From: Acidobacteriaceae bacterium
GTDB lineage: Bacteria; Acidobacteriota; Terriglobia; Terriglobales; Acidobacteriaceae
Length of the DNA: 64,000 nucleotides
Assembly (NCBI GenBank): GCA_028283625.1
Contig: JAPWKG010000008.1
Span: 1-64,000, forward strand
Reading direction: 5' to 3'
Shown here piece by piece: positions 52,910 to 61,180 of this stretch. The notes under the pieces are model-generated. The model had not been told where the DNA came from and made no database searches. It saw nothing but the letters and a program-made list of their open reading frames with translations. The translations under genes and the position numbers were made by a program. Every line of letters begins with the position of its first letter. Position 1 is the first letter of the stretch.

Positions 52910-54139
52910 ATGAGCCTGAAAGCCAAGATCGAAGCGGTCATTTACGCCTCCGAAGAACCCGTTACCCTGTTGCAGCTGGTCGGCCTGCTGGGCGAAGAAG
53001 CCCAGACCGAACTCGACGCTCGCGACGCCGAACAGACGACGTTGGCGTTGGAGATGGGCGAGGAGAACCCGGCCGAGGAGAGCAACGATCAGGATGCCCT
53101 GAACGCGGAAACTCTCGACGCTGCCGATGTTCCTGAAGCTGCCGATGTGCAGACGGATCAAGAGCCGAACTCGCCTGCATCCGCTGAGAGCCTCGCGGCA
53201 GAGCAGCTTTCGTCTGAACCTGAGGCTTCAGGGGAGCCGGACGCTTCAGGTTCAGAAGCCGAGCCCTCCACCGAAGAGCCTGAAACGGCAGAAGCTGCCG
53301 CAGCGGACGAGGCGGAAGTGCAGGAGCCTGCCGCAGAAGACTCTGCGCCGGTTGCCCTGCCGGAAGAAGAGGCCGTCGAGATCGACCCGAAGGTGCTTGC
53401 CGCAGAGACCAAGGCGCGAGAGCGTCGTCTGCGCCAGTACTTCCGCGAGATTCTGGACCAACTGATTGGGGACTACGCCAACGGCGATCGCGGCCTCGAA
53501 GTGCGTGAGGTAGCCGGCGGATTTCGCCTGGCGACCAAGCCGGAGTTTCACGACGCGGTGCGCGGTTTCGTCAAGTCGCTCAAGCCACCGTTGAAGCTCT
53601 CGCTGCAAGCGCTCGAAACGCTTGCGGTGATCGCCTACAAGCAGCCCATTACCGCGCCTGAAGTCGGTGAGATTCGCGGCGTTGACTCCGGCGGCGTGAT
53701 CGGTTCGCTGATGACGCGCAAGTTGGTGCAGACCGCTGGCCGTAAGCAGGTCATCGGCCGTCCCATGCTCTACAAAACCAGCAAGGAGTTCCTCGTTCGC
53801 TTCGGTTTGAGGGATATCAACGAGCTTCCCAGCATCGAAGAGTTCGAGAGGATGGCCGGCGAGTTGAACGAGGCTGTTCAGGAGGAGATCCCGATGGACG
53901 AAGCCACCGAACTGCGGCACGCCGCTCCGGAGCCGGAGGGTTCCCCCGTAGTGGATGAGATCGACAGCGCGCCGGAGGATGCTGCTCCGCACGAGTCGGT
54001 TGAGGCAATGCTGGAAGACAAGCAGCCAGCCGAGACGCATGAGCCTGCGGAATCGGTGGAGTCTTCGCGCGACGAGCACGAAGCGCAGGCCGACGGCGTA
54101 CCGGACGAGACCGAAGACGATCTTCCTGCAGCTGAGTAG
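52910..54139 (+). CDS. scpB: SMC-Scp complex subunit ScpB with long acidic insertion
   Basis: 409 residues, about twice the usual 180-220. ScpB bridges SMC and ScpA in bacterial condensin. The first helix is typical (LKAKIEAVIYASEEPVTLLQ), but residues about 35-150 form an insertion made almost wholly of Glu, Asp, Ala, Ser and Pro. The conserved winged helices resume with YFREILDQLI, GLEVREVAGGFRLATKPEF, LSLQALETLAVIAYKQPITA, EIRGVDSGGVIGSLMTRKLV and GRPMLYKTSKEFLVRFGL. A second acidic tail of about 90 residues ends the protein. scpA is not in the window. ATG 52910 is clear. The pseudouridine synthase that often follows scpB is 600 bp downstream. Confidence 0.92.
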   Translation: MSLKAKIEAVIYASEEPVTLLQLVGLLGEEAQTELDARDAEQTTLALEMGEENPAEESNDQDALNAETLDAADVPEAADVQTDQEPNSPASAESLAAEQLSSEPEASGEPDASGSEAEPSTEEPETAEAAAADEAEVQEPAAEDSAPVALPEEEAVEIDPKVLAAETKARERRLRQYFREILDQLIGDYANGDRGLEVREVAGGFRLATKPEFHDAVRGFVKSLKPPLKLSLQALETLAVIAYKQPITAPEVGEIRGVDSGGVIGSLMTRKLVQTAGRKQVIGRPMLYKTSKEFLVRFGLRDINELPSIEEFERMAGELNEAVQEEIPMDEATELRHAAPEPEGSPVVDEIDSAPEDAAPHESVEAMLEDKQPAETHEPAESVESSRDEHEAQADGVPDETEDDLPAAE

Positions 54140-54155
54140 CCCACGTTTCCGAAAC

Positions 54156-54191
54156 GCACAGAGGCCGTCCCCTGGGGGACGGCCTCTGTGC
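54156..54191. terminator. Hairpin terminator between scpB and the Thr-rich protein gene
   Basis: A perfect 16-bp stem (GCACAGAGGCCGTCCC with its complement, arms 54156-54171 and 54176-54191) with a 4-base loop lies between convergent stops. No T tract follows on either strand, so termination efficiency is uncertain. Confidence 0.65.
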
Positions 54192-54205
54192 TGAACGCGC
54201 CGTCC

Positions 54206-54577
54206 TCAGCTTCGGGGTACGGAGGTATGCGTGCCGGAGTGAGATTGCCCATTGGGGCCGGTGAGCGTTCCGGTCTGGGTGGTTGTGCCGTTGCTGTTGT
54301 CGGTGGTGGTTCCGTTGTAGGTCGTGGTGCCGCCCTTTGGGCCGTTGACCGTGCCTGACTCCTGGGCCCCTTCGCGGGTGCGGGTGACGGAGCCGTTCGC
54401 TGTCGCGGAGTTACCGTTGGCGCCGGTAGCGCTGGCGCTGCCGTTGATCGTGTTGCCGGTGCGGGAAACCGAGGTGGTGCCGGTTCCGCCGCGTCGCGTC
54501 GTGAAGCTCTTCTGCGCGCAAAGCGGAAGGCTGAGAGCGGCCAGGGCTATCGCGGCGGCTGCAGTATTCATCTTCAT
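54206..54577 (-). CDS. Small secreted Thr/Gly/Asn/Ser-rich low-complexity protein
   Basis: 123 residues. A clear signal peptide (AAAAIALAALSLPLCAQ) is followed by about 100 residues made mostly of Thr, Gly, Asn and Ser with repeating phrases (GNTINGSASATGANGNSATA, GTVNGPKGGTTTYNGTTTDN, NGTTTQTGTLTGPNGQSHSG). The pattern G-x-T-x-x-N-G suggests stacked short beta strands, possibly an extracellular matrix or surface polymer, but no family is recognised. It sits on the opposite strand between scpB and an rRNA pseudouridine synthase, splitting a common gene pair. The Lys and Arg only near the start of the mature part (KSFTTRRGG) is distinctive. Confidence as a real gene is fair because of the signal peptide. 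Confidence 0.7.
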   Translation of the reverse strand: MKMNTAAAAIALAALSLPLCAQKSFTTRRGGTGTTSVSRTGNTINGSASATGANGNSATANGSVTRTREGAQESGTVNGPKGGTTTYNGTTTDNSNGTTTQTGTLTGPNGQSHSGTHTSVPRS

Positions 54578-54735
54578 CGGGGGGAGATCTCCTCATTTCT
54601 CGTCCATGGTGGAGGCGATCGCATGAGCCTCTGTGCTCATCTGATATCGCAACGCAGAGCCGTGCGCTTCGAAATTGCAAGGAAGTGTCGTAGGAAAGCT
54701 GTGTTCTGAGAGGCAGACAAGCGATAATAGAACCA

Positions 54736-55668
54736 ATGGCATACGAAGAAGAGGGACCGCGCGGAGAGCGGTTGCAGAAAATTCTGGCACAGGCGGGTAT
54801 CGCCTCACGCCGCGCCGCCGAGGTTCTTATCCTCGAGGGGCACGTACAGGTCAACGGGAAAACCGTGACCGAGCTGGGCACGCGCGCCGTGCTTGGCCGC
54901 GACCACGTACGTGTGGACGGCAAGCTGATTCACGGTCGTGAGACCGAACGATATTTCATGCTGAACAAGCCTCGCGGCTACGTTACGACGCTGAGCGACC
55001 CGGAAGGCCGCCCGACCGTTCTCGAGCTGCTCGGCCAGGACGCGCAGAAGAAGCGTTTTGGGGAGCACAAGGACATGCCACGGCTCTATCCGGTCGGCCG
55101 GCTTGACTACCTGAGCGAAGGCCTGCTGCTGATGACCAACGATGGAGCCCTGGCCAATCGCCTCTCCAAGGCCGCTGCCGGCGTGCAGAAGACTTATCTG
55201 GTGAAGGTCTCAGGATCGCCGAGCGATGAGGTTGTTGAGCAGTTGCGACAGGGCATCATGATCGACCGTGGCCGTTTGAACGAGGTGCGCAGCGGACGCC
55301 GTGATCGTGTGCTCACGCAGCCGGCCAAGATTGATCGCGTTCGTGGCGGAGAGAATCCGTGGTTTGAGGTCACGCTGACGGAAGGCCGCAATCGTCAGCT
55401 CCGCAAGATGTTTGAAGAGGTTGGCCACCACGTGGAGAAGATTCGCCGTATCGGTTACGGCGCGTTGACGCTGGATGTGCCTCCTGGGTCGTTCCGTGAG
55501 CTAAGTGGCGGTGAGGTTCAGGCACTCGAGCGCGCTGCCGCCGGCAAGAAGGTAGAGCGTAAGAAGGTGCTGCCCGAAGCCGCTACGCTCAAGAAGCCTG
55601 TACCGCCGCGCCGGCCGGGGCGTAAGTCTTCGGCGTCGAAAAAAACGTCTGGTCCCAGGCATCGGTAA
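54736..55668 (+). CDS. RsuA/RluB-family rRNA pseudouridine synthase
   Basis: 310 residues. An S4 domain begins at residue 10 (ERLQKILAQAGIASRRAAEV, LILEGHVQVNGKTVTELG), followed by the RsuA-type catalytic domain with YFMLNKPRGYVTTLSDPEGR, the active-site segment PVGRLDYLSEGLLLMTNDGA (Asp in GRLDYLSEG) and EGRNRQLRKMFEEVGH. A Lys/Arg/Pro-rich tail of about 45 residues (RKKVLPEAATLKKPVPPRRP) probably adds RNA affinity. It makes pseudouridine in rRNA; the RluB branch is commonest beside scpB. The gene follows scpB in the same direction with one opposing gene between. Confidence 0.92.
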   Translation: MAYEEEGPRGERLQKILAQAGIASRRAAEVLILEGHVQVNGKTVTELGTRAVLGRDHVRVDGKLIHGRETERYFMLNKPRGYVTTLSDPEGRPTVLELLGQDAQKKRFGEHKDMPRLYPVGRLDYLSEGLLLMTNDGALANRLSKAAAGVQKTYLVKVSGSPSDEVVEQLRQGIMIDRGRLNEVRSGRRDRVLTQPAKIDRVRGGENPWFEVTLTEGRNRQLRKMFEEVGHHVEKIRRIGYGALTLDVPPGSFRELSGGEVQALERAAAGKKVERKKVLPEAATLKKPVPPRRPGRKSSASKKTSGPRHR

Positions 55669-55752
55669 GACTCAATCCCGCACCTTATTTCTTAGATCCA
55701 CCACGAAAGCCAGCCGTGGTTTCAATCGGCTTTTGGGCACCCTGCTGTTTGC

Positions 55753-57312
55753 ATGCAAGACCAACGATTCCATTCTGAAGAAAATCCGTCCAGCGAACTG
55801 CCTTCTGCGTTGACCGCTTCGAGCGGAGGTACGGTTACGCCTGTACCACTGGATCAGTTTCCTGATGGAAGCCTTGATGTCCCTACACCCGCGGGAACGG
55901 TTGCGCGCGGTGGGGTTCTGGCGCGTGTCGCGCGGGTTTTCGGCTTAGACCGTGCCATCTTTTTCACGGTGCTGGCTCGTGGCTGGTCAGCCCTTGCGGC
56001 AGCGATTACGATCGCGCTGATTTTGAAGTATCTCTCGCCGGTGGAGCAGGGGTTCTATACCGTCATCAATCCGCTGGTGAATATCCAGATTATTTTCGAG
56101 CTGGGGTTCTCGTTTGTCATTCTGCAAACGGCATCGCACGAGAGCGCTTATCTCTCCATCGGGCGAGACGGAAGCATCCGTGGGCCGGAACGTGAGCATG
56201 GCCGCTTGTCGTCGATTTTGCAGAAAGCGTTGAAGTGGTATAGCTTCGCTGCGGTCGTGCTGCTGGTCGTGCTTCTTTTCGGGGGCCGCACGTTCTTCCG
56301 GCAGGTAAGCACTCACTCGGCCCATGTTGATTGGGCTGGTCCGTGGACGCTGGCCGCCATTGCCGCAAGCTTTACCTTCCAGATTGACCCTATTTTCTCG
56401 TTTCTGGAAGGCTGCGGTTTTGTGCCGGAGATTGCTCGGGCGCGCCTCACGCAGTTTGTTACAGGGTCGATTCTTTCCATCGGGATGCTGCTTCTGCATC
56501 ACGGCCTGTACGCTCCTGGGGCTATGTTGCTGGGGCAGGCTCTTGCCGGTGGGTTTGCTATCTTCCGTTTCCGTAAGCTGCTTGGTAACGTGCTCCGGCA
56601 TAAGCCCGGGCCGCACCGTACCCACTTCGGTGCGGATATCTGGCCCTTGCAGTGGCGTATGGCCGTAAGTTGGGTCTGCGGCTATCTGACCATTCCTCTG
56701 TTCTCTCCGATGCTGGCTCATATGGGAGAGTGGGGCCCGATTGAGGCCGGTCGCATGGGTGTGACCATTAGCGTGGCCGCCAAGATTGGCGATGTGGCCA
56801 TGGCCTGGATGACCACCAAGTCAGCCCCTTTCGGGCGTCTTGTGGCGCTTCGTCAATTCGGAGAGTTGGACCGCCGGTTTTTCAAGGCTCTCGGGCAGGC
56901 GACGGGCATCGCAGTTCTGGGGGCAACCTGCGTGTGGATGGGGGCGGTGCTGCTCATGCGTTGCGGGGGCACATGGTCGCACTACGCGACACGCTTCCTG
57001 TCGCCGCTCGGTCTTGGCCTAATGCTCTTCGGCTTTGTCGCGAATACCGCCGTTTCCTCGATGGCGATTTATCTGCGCGCTCATAAGCAGGAAAAGTTCA
57101 TGGTGAATTCGATCGCCGGAGCGGTGTACACCGTGCCGGTGGCCTGGTGGTTGGGGCATCGCATGGGGGGGCTGGGGATCGCGATTGCCTATGCTGCTGG
57201 TTCGGTTGTGATCGGTCTTGGTTTTGGAACCTATACCTTCCTTAAATGGCGTCGGCGTTGGCACGGCGCGCGCCCTGAGGATGAGTTACAGATGGAAGGA
57301 AGTGCCGGATGA
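55753..57312 (+). CDS. Polysaccharide flippase-like membrane protein (MATE/MOP superfamily)
   Basis: 519 residues with some twelve hydrophobic segments (for example FFTVLARGWSALAAAITIAL, ILQKALKWYSFAAVVLLVVL, GLGLMLFGFVANTAVSSMAI, GGLGIAIAYAAGSVVIGLGF). The first 60 residues are hydrophilic. The repeated small-residue and Phe-rich helices and TM layout suggest a Wzx-type lipid-linked oligosaccharide flippase or related MOP exporter; there is no single diagnostic motif. It overlaps a GT2 glycosyltransferase by four bases, which supports a role in surface polysaccharide assembly. I see no O-antigen polymerase or other biosynthetic genes in the window. Confidence 0.75.
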   Translation: MQDQRFHSEENPSSELPSALTASSGGTVTPVPLDQFPDGSLDVPTPAGTVARGGVLARVARVFGLDRAIFFTVLARGWSALAAAITIALILKYLSPVEQGFYTVINPLVNIQIIFELGFSFVILQTASHESAYLSIGRDGSIRGPEREHGRLSSILQKALKWYSFAAVVLLVVLLFGGRTFFRQVSTHSAHVDWAGPWTLAAIAASFTFQIDPIFSFLEGCGFVPEIARARLTQFVTGSILSIGMLLLHHGLYAPGAMLLGQALAGGFAIFRFRKLLGNVLRHKPGPHRTHFGADIWPLQWRMAVSWVCGYLTIPLFSPMLAHMGEWGPIEAGRMGVTISVAAKIGDVAMAWMTTKSAPFGRLVALRQFGELDRRFFKALGQATGIAVLGATCVWMGAVLLMRCGGTWSHYATRFLSPLGLGLMLFGFVANTAVSSMAIYLRAHKQEKFMVNSIAGAVYTVPVAWWLGHRMGGLGIAIAYAAGSVVIGLGFGTYTFLKWRRRWHGARPEDELQMEGSAG

Positions 57313-58394
57313 GTGTTTTTCCGAACGCGACGGCTGCCGGCGCGCGCCGTCCGGGGCAGCCGCGCATTTCGCTCACCATTCCGACGTATAACCGAGCTCC
57401 GTTTTTGGCCGAGCTGCTGGAATATCTTCTGCCGCAGTTTCAGGCAGTGGCACCCGGTGAAGTTGAGCTGATCATCAGCGATAACTGTTCGCAGGACGCG
57501 ACCCCGGAGGTCATTGCTGGCTTTCAACAGCGCGGTTTGCCGATCGAGTATGTGAGGAACGAGGCAAATGTCGGTGCTGACGGGAACTTCGCGCAGTGCT
57601 ACCGTCTGGCCCGTGGGCAATACGTGTGGGTGATGGGAGACGACGACATTCTGCTTCCGGGGTCTCTGCCTGCGCTCGTGTCTCTGCTCGCACAGCAGGA
57701 TGTCGACCTCGTATATCTCTCCAGCGTGGCGTTCTCCGGGAAATTCGACTTGAATACACTCGGCGAAACGCGCGATAAGCTCGGGCGTTATGCCGAGTTC
57801 GTCACCGACGGCGCCTACTTCGTCGAAAAGGTGAATGCCTTGTTAGGGCTGATCAGCGTCATGCTGGTCAATAAGAATTTGCTGGAAGCCACCGCCAGTC
57901 CTGCACTGGAGACATTGAACGACACGAATCTGTTGCAAATGGGCTGGCTGCTTCCTCTCATTCACAAGCGGATGCGCATCCTGTACTTATGGCAACGTTT
58001 GCTTGCTTACCGCTCGTTCAATACTGGTGGTTGGGGTGTTTGTGAGGTATTTGGTATCCGCTTGAACCGCATTGCAAAGCGTTACTTTGCGGCTGAACCA
58101 CGTATGGCGGCCTCGCTCATGAATGGTGTTCAGCGTTACTGGATGTTTGATTCCATCATGATGTTGCGCAGCGGCTTGCATGATGCGATGAACAGCGAAG
58201 ACTTTGCAAAGGATGTCCGGCCTGTATTTTCGAGCAACTGGCGCTATTGGGTCTTTGTGTGGCCGGTGGCAGAGCTTCCTCTGCCCCTCGCAAAGCCGGT
58301 GCATAAGCTGCTTTCGTTCTGCAACCGTGTGACGCGCATTGCAGAAGGCTTGCGGCATCACTGGTTGGGGCGGCCTCGCTATATGCGGCCGTAG
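57309..58394 (+). CDS. Glycosyltransferase family 2
   Basis: 361 residues. The GT-A fold begins at residue 20 (ISLTIPTYNRAPFLAELLEY), with LIISDNCSQD carrying the first acidic nucleotide-binding residue, NVGADGNFAQCYRLARGQYV and the metal-binding acidic cluster MGDDDILLPG. The C-terminal half has no obvious membrane helix. It transfers an activated sugar to a lipid-linked or protein acceptor in the cytoplasm. Its ATG overlaps the flippase stop (ATGA), so the two form an operon. The sugar and acceptor are unknown. Confidence 0.9.
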   Translation: MSVFPNATAAGARRPGQPRISLTIPTYNRAPFLAELLEYLLPQFQAVAPGEVELIISDNCSQDATPEVIAGFQQRGLPIEYVRNEANVGADGNFAQCYRLARGQYVWVMGDDDILLPGSLPALVSLLAQQDVDLVYLSSVAFSGKFDLNTLGETRDKLGRYAEFVTDGAYFVEKVNALLGLISVMLVNKNLLEATASPALETLNDTNLLQMGWLLPLIHKRMRILYLWQRLLAYRSFNTGGWGVCEVFGIRLNRIAKRYFAAEPRMAASLMNGVQRYWMFDSIMMLRSGLHDAMNSEDFAKDVRPVFSSNWRYWVFVWPVAELPLPLAKPVHKLLSFCNRVTRIAEGLRHHWLGRPRYMRP

Positions 58395-58414
58395 CTTTAT
58401 TTCGAAAGCCGCGC

Positions 58415-58420
58415 TATAAT
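58415..58420 (+). promoter_or_regulatory. Probable -10 element (TATAAT) upstream of the DEAD-box leader
   Basis: A perfect TATAAT lies 20 bp after the glycosyltransferase stop. The region 17 bp upstream does not match TTGACA well. Transcription from here would start near 58427, just at a hairpin TGCGTAG-ATC-CTACGCA (58426-58442), giving a leader of about 310 nt before the helicase gene. Confidence 0.55.
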
Positions 58421-58425
58421 CGAAC

Positions 58426-58736
58426 TGCGTAGATCCTACGCAACAGCGCCGCGGGAGAGGACTCCCGATGGATTCGAGTCTGGCCAGAGACCGCGAGCGC
58501 CGAGTGCTTGTACCAGTGCTGAGATGTTTCTCAGAAGTTGCACTGGATGCTCTGGCTAGAAGACCGCTCAAACGTGAGCCGGTCTCGCCGTGCAGCAGCA
58601 GTGCTCGCAAGATTGTTTCCCGATCCCACAGCAATGCTGATACCGGAATCCATGACGCCTCGCGCCGTGCGCGGAACTGCGTCTCTGCATACGATTGGCG
58701 CTGTTTTTGCCTAGTTTCTCAATACAAAAGGACCCT
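58426..58736 (+). promoter_or_regulatory. Long structured 5' leader of the DEAD-box helicase gene
   Basis: About 310 nt, non-coding. Visible hairpins: TGCGTAG-ATC-CTACGCA (58426-58442), CGGGAG-AGGA-CTCCCG (58452-58467), CCAGTG / CACTGG enclosing CTGAGA-TGTT-TCTCAG (58513-58546), and AGACCGCTCA-AACG-TGAGCCGGTCT with one bulged C (58561-58585). Such density is more than expected by chance. It may be a regulatory leader, for example cold or autogenous control of the helicase, or a separate small RNA. No named RNA family recognised. Confidence 0.5.
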
Positions 58737-60239
58737 TTGTCTACACTTACCCTTGATTCCATTCTTAACCCCAAGCCTCTTGAGGTCGCTCGCCACATCA
58801 CGCAGGACCAGGCTGACACGGTTCACTTCACGGATTTCAAGCTTTCCGATTCGCTGAAGAGCCGCCTGACCGCGGCCGGTTTCGTAAAGCCCACGCCGGT
58901 ACAGGCGGGAGCAATTCCTCCCGCGCTGGAAGGCGAAGACATTCTTGCCACTGCTTCGACCGGAACGGGCAAGACGCTGAGCTTCCTGGTGCCCATGATC
59001 GAGCGCCTGGAGGATATCTCTAAGCCTTCGACGAAGCATCACAAGGAGCCGATCCTTGCACTCATCCTGCTGCCGACCCGTGAGCTCGCAATGCAGGTGC
59101 TGGAGAACTTCCACAAGGTTTGCCCCACGACCAAGCACGACGCTGTTCTGGTGTGCGGTGGTCTGAGCGAAAACAACCAGATTGAAGAGCTGAAGCGTGG
59201 TCCGCGCGTTGTGGTTGCGACTCCCGGCCGTCTGGAAGACTTTCTGCGCCGCAAGGCGATCCGCCTCGATGAGGTGGACATGCTGGTGCTCGACGAAGTG
59301 GACCGCATGCTGGATATGGGCTTCCTGCCCGCGATCCGCCGCATTGTTGGTTCGCTGCCGAAGGACCGTCAGACGATGTGCTACTCGGCGACGCTCGATG
59401 CGAACATCCGCGAGATTGTGAAGGAGTACGTGCACAAGCCGGTACGCGTGGAGATCGGTTCGACCTCCAAGCCTTCTGACCGTGTGGAGCTGCGCGCCTA
59501 CATGGTGATGCAGGACCAGAAGCTGGCGCAGCTGGACAAGATGTTGGCGGAAGAAGAAGGTACCTTCATCGTCTTCGCCCGCACCAAGCATGGCTCCGAC
59601 CGCATTGCGCGCAAGCTGGAGAAGCTTGGTCACGCAACCGAGGTCATCCACGGTGACCGTTCGCAGTCGCAGCGTAGCGCTGCGCTCAAGCGTTTTGCTG
59701 AAGGCAAGGCACGCGTGCTGGTGGCGACGGACGTTGCTGCGCGCGGCATCGACATCTCGCACATCGCGCACGTGGTCAACTACGATCTGCCGAACGGTTC
59801 CGACGACTTTGTGCACCGCATCGGTCGTACGGGCCGCGCTGGCAACAAGGGCGTTGCCACCACCTTTGTGACGCCGCTGGAAAAGAACGACGCCCGCAAG
59901 CTGGAGCGCGAGCTGAAGATCCAGTTCCAGTGGACGGAAGCGGACAAGAATCTTGCCAAGGAAGAGCGGAATCAGCCGCTGGATCTGGGCAAGCATGAGG
60001 TGAAGGACATTGGCGATCTGCTCGCGCTGGAAACCCGCTCCTGGAAGGGCGAGGGTAGCCCGGCTCAGCAGCACGGCAAGCCTGCCGCAGCACCCCACCG
60101 CCCCAAGGGCAAGGGTGGCTCGGGCAAGGGCCGTCCTCACTCGGGACCGCGCTCGCATGGCGGCGGCCGCGGTGGCAATGGCCACGGTGGCGGCTCCAAC
60201 AACGGGCGCCCGGCCAGCCGTCGCCGCCGTACCCACTAA
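58737..60239 (+). CDS. DEAD-box ATP-dependent RNA helicase (RhlE/CsdA-like)
   Basis: 500 residues. Helicase motifs in order: Q motif (FVKPTPVQAGAIP), I (ASTGTGKT), Ia (PTRELA), Ib (VATPGRL), II as DEVD rather than DEAD (VLDEVDRMLDMGF), III (SAT), IV (FIVFARTK), V (VLVATDVAARGIDI) and VI (HRIGRTGRAG). The last 60 residues form a Gly/Arg/His/Ser/Lys-rich basic tail that should bind RNA. It unwinds RNA duplexes in ribosome assembly or decay. TTG 58737 is taken as the start because AAAGGA lies just upstream; the frame could also open at TTG 58695. Preceded by a long structured leader and followed by a strong terminator. Confidence 0.93.
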   Translation: MSTLTLDSILNPKPLEVARHITQDQADTVHFTDFKLSDSLKSRLTAAGFVKPTPVQAGAIPPALEGEDILATASTGTGKTLSFLVPMIERLEDISKPSTKHHKEPILALILLPTRELAMQVLENFHKVCPTTKHDAVLVCGGLSENNQIEELKRGPRVVVATPGRLEDFLRRKAIRLDEVDMLVLDEVDRMLDMGFLPAIRRIVGSLPKDRQTMCYSATLDANIREIVKEYVHKPVRVEIGSTSKPSDRVELRAYMVMQDQKLAQLDKMLAEEEGTFIVFARTKHGSDRIARKLEKLGHATEVIHGDRSQSQRSAALKRFAEGKARVLVATDVAARGIDISHIAHVVNYDLPNGSDDFVHRIGRTGRAGNKGVATTFVTPLEKNDARKLERELKIQFQWTEADKNLAKEERNQPLDLGKHEVKDIGDLLALETRSWKGEGSPAQQHGKPAAAPHRPKGKGGSGKGRPHSGPRSHGGGRGGNGHGGGSNNGRPASRRRRTH

Positions 60240-60260
60240 GTCCTGTCCCGATTCTTCGGG

Positions 60261-60303
60261 CAAAAGTTCAGGGAGAGTCGAAAAGACTCTCCCTGAACTT
60301 TTG
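60261..60303. terminator. Strong bidirectional terminator after the helicase gene
   Basis: A perfect 19-bp stem, CAAAAGTTCAGGGAGAGTC with its complement (arms 60261-60279 and 60285-60303), and GAAAA loop. The stem ends are A- and T-rich, supplying T tracts in both directions. It lies between convergent helicase and small membrane protein genes. Confidence 0.9.
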
Positions 60304-60317
60304 CTGACTGCTAGGCG

Positions 60318-60677
60318 CTAATGCACGCGTTCGCGAACATCGGCGCGTACCAGATAGAGAAAGAAGCATAGCTCCAGCAGGGCGCGGATCAGGAAGAAGC
60401 CTGCGTGCGTGCGGCTGAAGAAGAACAGATCGCCCAGGGAGAGGAGCAGGCAGCCGCCGGTGACCAAAGCCCATCCCCAGCGTCGGAGCCGCAGCAGCCC
60501 CAGGACACCGGCAAGCAGCAGCGAGCAGAGTGCGAGGGCACCTGTGCGTGAAGCTCCCGCACCATAGAACCCGCGGATCGCGGCAAAGGTGTTGAGCAGC
60601 GTGAGCAGGAGGAGGAACAAGGCAATCCCGGCCATGCCTGGCAGCATGCCGCGTCGCGAGTTCGGAGGATTCGTCAT
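60318..60677 (-). CDS. Small membrane protein of unknown function
   Basis: 119 residues with four hydrophobic helices (GIALFLLLLTLLNTFAAI, ALALCSLLLAGVLGLL, WALVTGGCLLLSLGDLFFF, FLIRALLELCFFLYL). No motif is recognised. It follows the cytochrome c lipoprotein gene on the same strand with a 38-bp gap, so the two could be co-transcribed, but nothing shows that they work together. Confidence 0.6.
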   Translation of the reverse strand: MTNPPNSRRGMLPGMAGIALFLLLLTLLNTFAAIRGFYGAGASRTGALALCSLLLAGVLGLLRLRRWGWALVTGGCLLLSLGDLFFFSRTHAGFFLIRALLELCFFLYLVRADVRERVH

Positions 60678-60715
60678 GCGGCTCCTCGTCCCAGGCCAGA
60701 GCCCGGGAAATCAAG

Positions 60716-61078
60716 CTAAAGCGTGTGCAGGTAGCGCAGCAGGTCGGCAAGTTCCTGATCGCTCAGGTCAGATTGTGCCGGCATCATATTGCGGCCATGC
60801 AGGATGGTAGCGGTAATGCGTTCGTCGCTGGAAGGAGCTCCGCTGGGCAGGTAGGGTTTGCGCGTCAGGCCGAAGAGCGAGGGGCCTGAGCGATCCTCGT
60901 CCAGCCGGTCGTTGTGGCAGCGATAGCAGCGTTCCTGGAAGATCTGGTGCCCCTGCTGCTCTGCAGGCGTAAGAGCCGAGAGCGGTTTGGAAGGCGGTAG
61001 ATGCTTGCAGCCACAGGTGCTTAGAGCCAACACAAAGGCCACCCCGAGCCGAAGGAAAGAGTTCTGCAGGACGTTCAC
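60716..61078 (-). CDS. Class I c-type cytochrome lipoprotein
   Basis: 120 residues. A lipoprotein signal (LALSTCGCKHLPP) leads to a single small cytochrome c domain: heme motif CYRCH near residue 51, GPSLFGL, and the distal heme ligand in MMPAQSDLSDQELADLLRYL near 98. It should sit in the periplasm, tethered to a membrane, and pass electrons to or from an unidentified partner. No oxidase or dehydrogenase is nearby. Sequence type resembles the cytochromes fused to or accompanying alcohol and sugar dehydrogenases. Confidence 0.9.
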   Translation of the reverse strand: MNVLQNSFLRLGVAFVLALSTCGCKHLPPSKPLSALTPAEQQGHQIFQERCYRCHNDRLDEDRSGPSLFGLTRKPYLPSGAPSSDERITATILHGRNMMPAQSDLSDQELADLLRYLHTL

Positions 61079-61180
61079 ACGCCTAGCCTAGCAGGGCGCC
61101 GGTTCGCGCTCTGGTTCGGCCGCGGATTTGGCCGTGCGATTCGCCCCAAACGGGGTCTGCGGTTTGATACCATCAGCCCC

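Noticed and set aside
58719-60263. 514-residue minus-strand open frame opposite the helicase
   Set aside because: Shadow of the DEAD-box gene; His/Leu/Arg-rich sequence with no signal or domain.
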